A stretch of DNA of 31,731 nucleotides. Source: Gamarada debralockiae (Eukaryota; Ascomycota; Leotiomycetes; Helotiales; Hyphodiscaceae). Position 1 is the first letter of the stretch. Every line of letters begins with the position of its first letter. Positions 29,903-31,731 of the stretch are shown piece by piece. Location: the NCBI GenBank assembly GCA_002803225.1, contig NXFV01000864.1:1-31731 (forward strand), in the 5' to 3' direction. The position numbers were made by a program, and so were the translations under genes. The notes under the pieces are model-generated. The model was not told where the DNA came from. It saw only the letters and a program-made list of their open reading frames with translations, and ran no database searches.

Positions 29903-31362
29903 TTAAACTACTTTCATCAAACTTGTACTCTCATTTTCAAGCATCTCATCAAATTCCTTCTTCGCAGCCTTCAACAACTCTTCATCCGTCAATATCTCCA
30001 ACCCCGTCACCGCCAACGCTTTCCCAGCCCTCAACGAAGCCACATGAGCCTCCGTCGTTCTCGCAGCTTCCGCAAACCCAGGATTATGCGGCCCCTCTTC
30101 ACTCTCAATCCTGAACCCTAAACTTAAGCTCGGCATCGCATAACTCACATTCCCCTCATCCGTACTCGCTTGCGTCGCACCACGAATGATATCCAACTCC
30201 GGTGGTAAAATATCACCTCCAAGATCATTAAACGCCTTCCTACAGAGCTTCCCCAATACTTTGTTGGGAACAACATCATCATACCCCATTATAGGCGTCA
30301 TCTTCAACTCTGCCCCGGTCGCTTCAGCACCAGCAGCGAAACACTTATCAACTTTCTCTTTCAACACTGCCAGCCTCTTCTTCGTCGTCGCTCGCACCAT
30401 AAAGATACCAGCTGCATACGCATGAATGATATTTGGCGCAGCTCCACCATCCGTAATGTGACCTTGGATAATATCACCCGGCATAGTCTGTTGTCTCAAA
30501 ACACTCAACGCATTGTACGCCGTGATCAGAGCATCCAGAGCATTGATCCCGTTCCATGGCGACGCAGCCGCATGTGCTTCTTTGCCGAAATACTCGACTT
30601 TAAAACTCACGTACGCGTTCGTACGAGTGAGCGCTGCATCAGGGACAGTCCCAGGATGGGAAATGAGGTTGATGTCGACTTTGTGGTCGGAATACGCTCC
30701 TGCATCAATAAGCTTGATTTTGCCGCCACCGCCTTCTTCGGCTGGCGTGCCGAAGAGAATTACTTTGCCTGGGAGGCTGAACTTCGTGAGTGCAGCGCCA
30801 GCGGCGAGCGCTGCTGCTACGGAGCAGATGGCGATTAGATTGTGCCCGCAAGAATGGCCGATTCCTTTCAATGCATCTTATCCTGATCAGTCTCCATCAG
30901 TAGCCGTGGAAGAGTGTCTCCTTACCATATTCAGCATTGTAGCTAACAACGGTCCCTTTCCTCCCGCTGTCATACACCGCAATAAAGGCAGTCGCGATTC
31001 CATAGGCGGAATGAGTGACCTTCCATCCCTTCCTCGTTTTGAGAAATTTGGTCAATGTCTCATGAGCGATGAATTCCTCGAAGTTTAGCTCGGGATTATC
31101 GTGGATTTTGAGACTTATGGGCCGTAAGATCTCGCTGATTGAATCGATGTACTCGGAAACGAACGAGAGGTACGAGTCATGTGAGGTTGGCGTTTTAGTT
31201 GGAGATGCTGTAGCTTCAAACAGTCAGCTAGATCCTGGGATTGGACTTCCGAGACTTACGAGTCGTGACATTAAAGGACCTGTCCGGTAACTTTGATTCT
31301 CCGTAGATGTCGGAGACATGGACATAGTCGTCGTCGACAACGTCGAGGTAGATGGAATGCAT
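29903..31362 (-). CDS. M20-family amidohydrolase (PM20D2-like)
   Basis: Exons are 31362-31260, 31207-30926 and 30876-29903, giving 452 aa. Intron 1 (52 nt, GTAAGT...CTACAG) and intron 2 (49 nt, GTAAGG...GATAAG) are both phase 1. Splicing creates YNAEYDALKGIGHSCGHN, the hallmark of the M20D group, with His136, Cys138 and His140 at the metal site. TPAEEGGGGK follows, with Glu175/Glu176 as general base and ligand. SHPG and the dimerisation lid (FGKEAHAAASPWNGINALDA) come next, then STDEGNVSYAMPS and GPHNPGF near the end. All core residues are present. Relatives cleave N-acyl amino acids or small dipeptides; PM20D2 acts on beta-alanyl-lysine-type dipeptides. The exact substrate cannot be read from sequence. 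No signal peptide. ATG 31362 is the only Met in the first-exon frame. Confidence 0.9.
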
Positions 31363-31731
31363 CGTGTGACTGAGCAAAGGCAAAATCACGGAAGACCGGA
31401 AAACGGGTCTCTTGATTGCGGACGTTGAAAAAGACCTAATTAAACAATCTTGATAGCGAAGGGCCGAAAGTGGGGTAAAGGAAGGCAAGAACTTTCAACC
31501 AGCGAACTTTGCGGAAAGCACGCACTGGAGAGCCATACTTACAGTATAGAAATGGAGATACGATGCCAAAATTTCTGGAGCTCCAAGTGGTTCAATTATT
31601 CAGTGGAGATGTTTTGTTGCGTTTTCTCTTCCAGCCCCCTGTTACAGTACGCCAAGACAGGCGGGTTCCTGTTGGAATGAGTAATCAGGTGACTCTGGTT
31701 CTAGGCAGATAGTGCTGCCTGCTGAGTCACA
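31363..31731. other. Upstream flank of the M20 gene, no gene seen
   Basis: The first-exon frame stays open to about 31488 but has no ATG upstream of 31362. Overlapping short plus-strand ORFs (31450-31712) are unsupported. Confidence 0.45.

Noticed and set aside
30513..31088. 191-codon plus-strand ORF
   Set aside because: Antisense to the M20 exons and their intron; the minus strand has the conserved metal-site residues.
1..31731. CRISPR array, bacterial operon or prophage features
   Set aside because: Spliced eukaryotic genes throughout; no regularly spaced repeats or bacterial signals.
15352..31731. Secondary-metabolite cluster
   Set aside because: An SDR, MFS relics and an amidohydrolase are present, but no polyketide synthase, peptide synthetase, terpene or prenyltransferase core gene; the genes look independent.

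Overview
The window reads as nuclear DNA of a filamentous ascomycete. Genes are split by short introns (45-93 nt) with GT-AG ends (one possible GC-AG) and CTAAC/CTGAC-like branch sites. Families typical of Pezizomycotina are present: a HET domain, CE5 esterase, con-10/KGG stress protein and BTB protein. A leotiomycete (Helotiales-like) source is my guess from general resemblance, not something the sequence proves.

Layout. Positions 1-5.2 kb are a gene graveyard: an unidentified minus-strand relic (439-930), a probable OTT_1508-like deaminase relic (1936-3190, minus), a 214-bp inverted-repeat element (3374-3587), and a SET-domain pseudogene (3800-5019, plus). An intact two-exon BTB/POZ gene follows (5464-6628, minus), then a gene-poor stretch and a HET-domain pseudogene (8100-9065, minus). 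The largest gene is an intact Rif1 orthologue (9473-15351, plus). It has RVxF and SILK PP1-docking motifs near its N-terminus, and MCB-like ACGCG sites lie in the short gap before it. A 149-bp MITE-like element separates it from a glucose-6-phosphate 1-epimerase gene (16200-17250, plus). Next come a small membrane-protein ORF split by one stop (18170-18688, plus), a CE5 acetylxylan esterase/cutinase pseudogene (18846-19755, minus), and a 465-bp pogo-like MITE with TA target duplication (20142-20606).

Positions 21-31.7 kb hold a four-exon polytopic membrane protein of unknown function (21066-23106, minus), a siderophore-transporter-like MFS relic (24130-24795, plus), and a divergent pair made of a con-10/KGG stress protein (24906-25209, minus) and a CHZ-motif acidic protein (25705-26102, plus). 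The pair's 495-bp shared promoter contains a perfect TGACGTCA site. After a fourth inverted-repeat element (26992-27203) come a stress-type SDR oxidoreductase (28117-29186, plus), a 49-codon MFS C-terminal fragment (29744-29893, plus) and an M20 amidohydrolase (29903-31362, minus).

Themes. Intact genes for chromosome maintenance, sugar-phosphate metabolism and stress sit beside at least five eroded accessory genes and four short inverted-repeat elements of different families. Several disabling changes are TAG/TGA/TAA stops that C-to-T (or G-to-A) transitions could produce, as repeat-induced point mutation would, but this was not measured. I found no single undescribed system that I can defend. 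The strongest leads are the stress-gene pair with CRE sites, the Rif1 PP1-docking and cell-cycle promoter features, and the unidentified relic at the left end.
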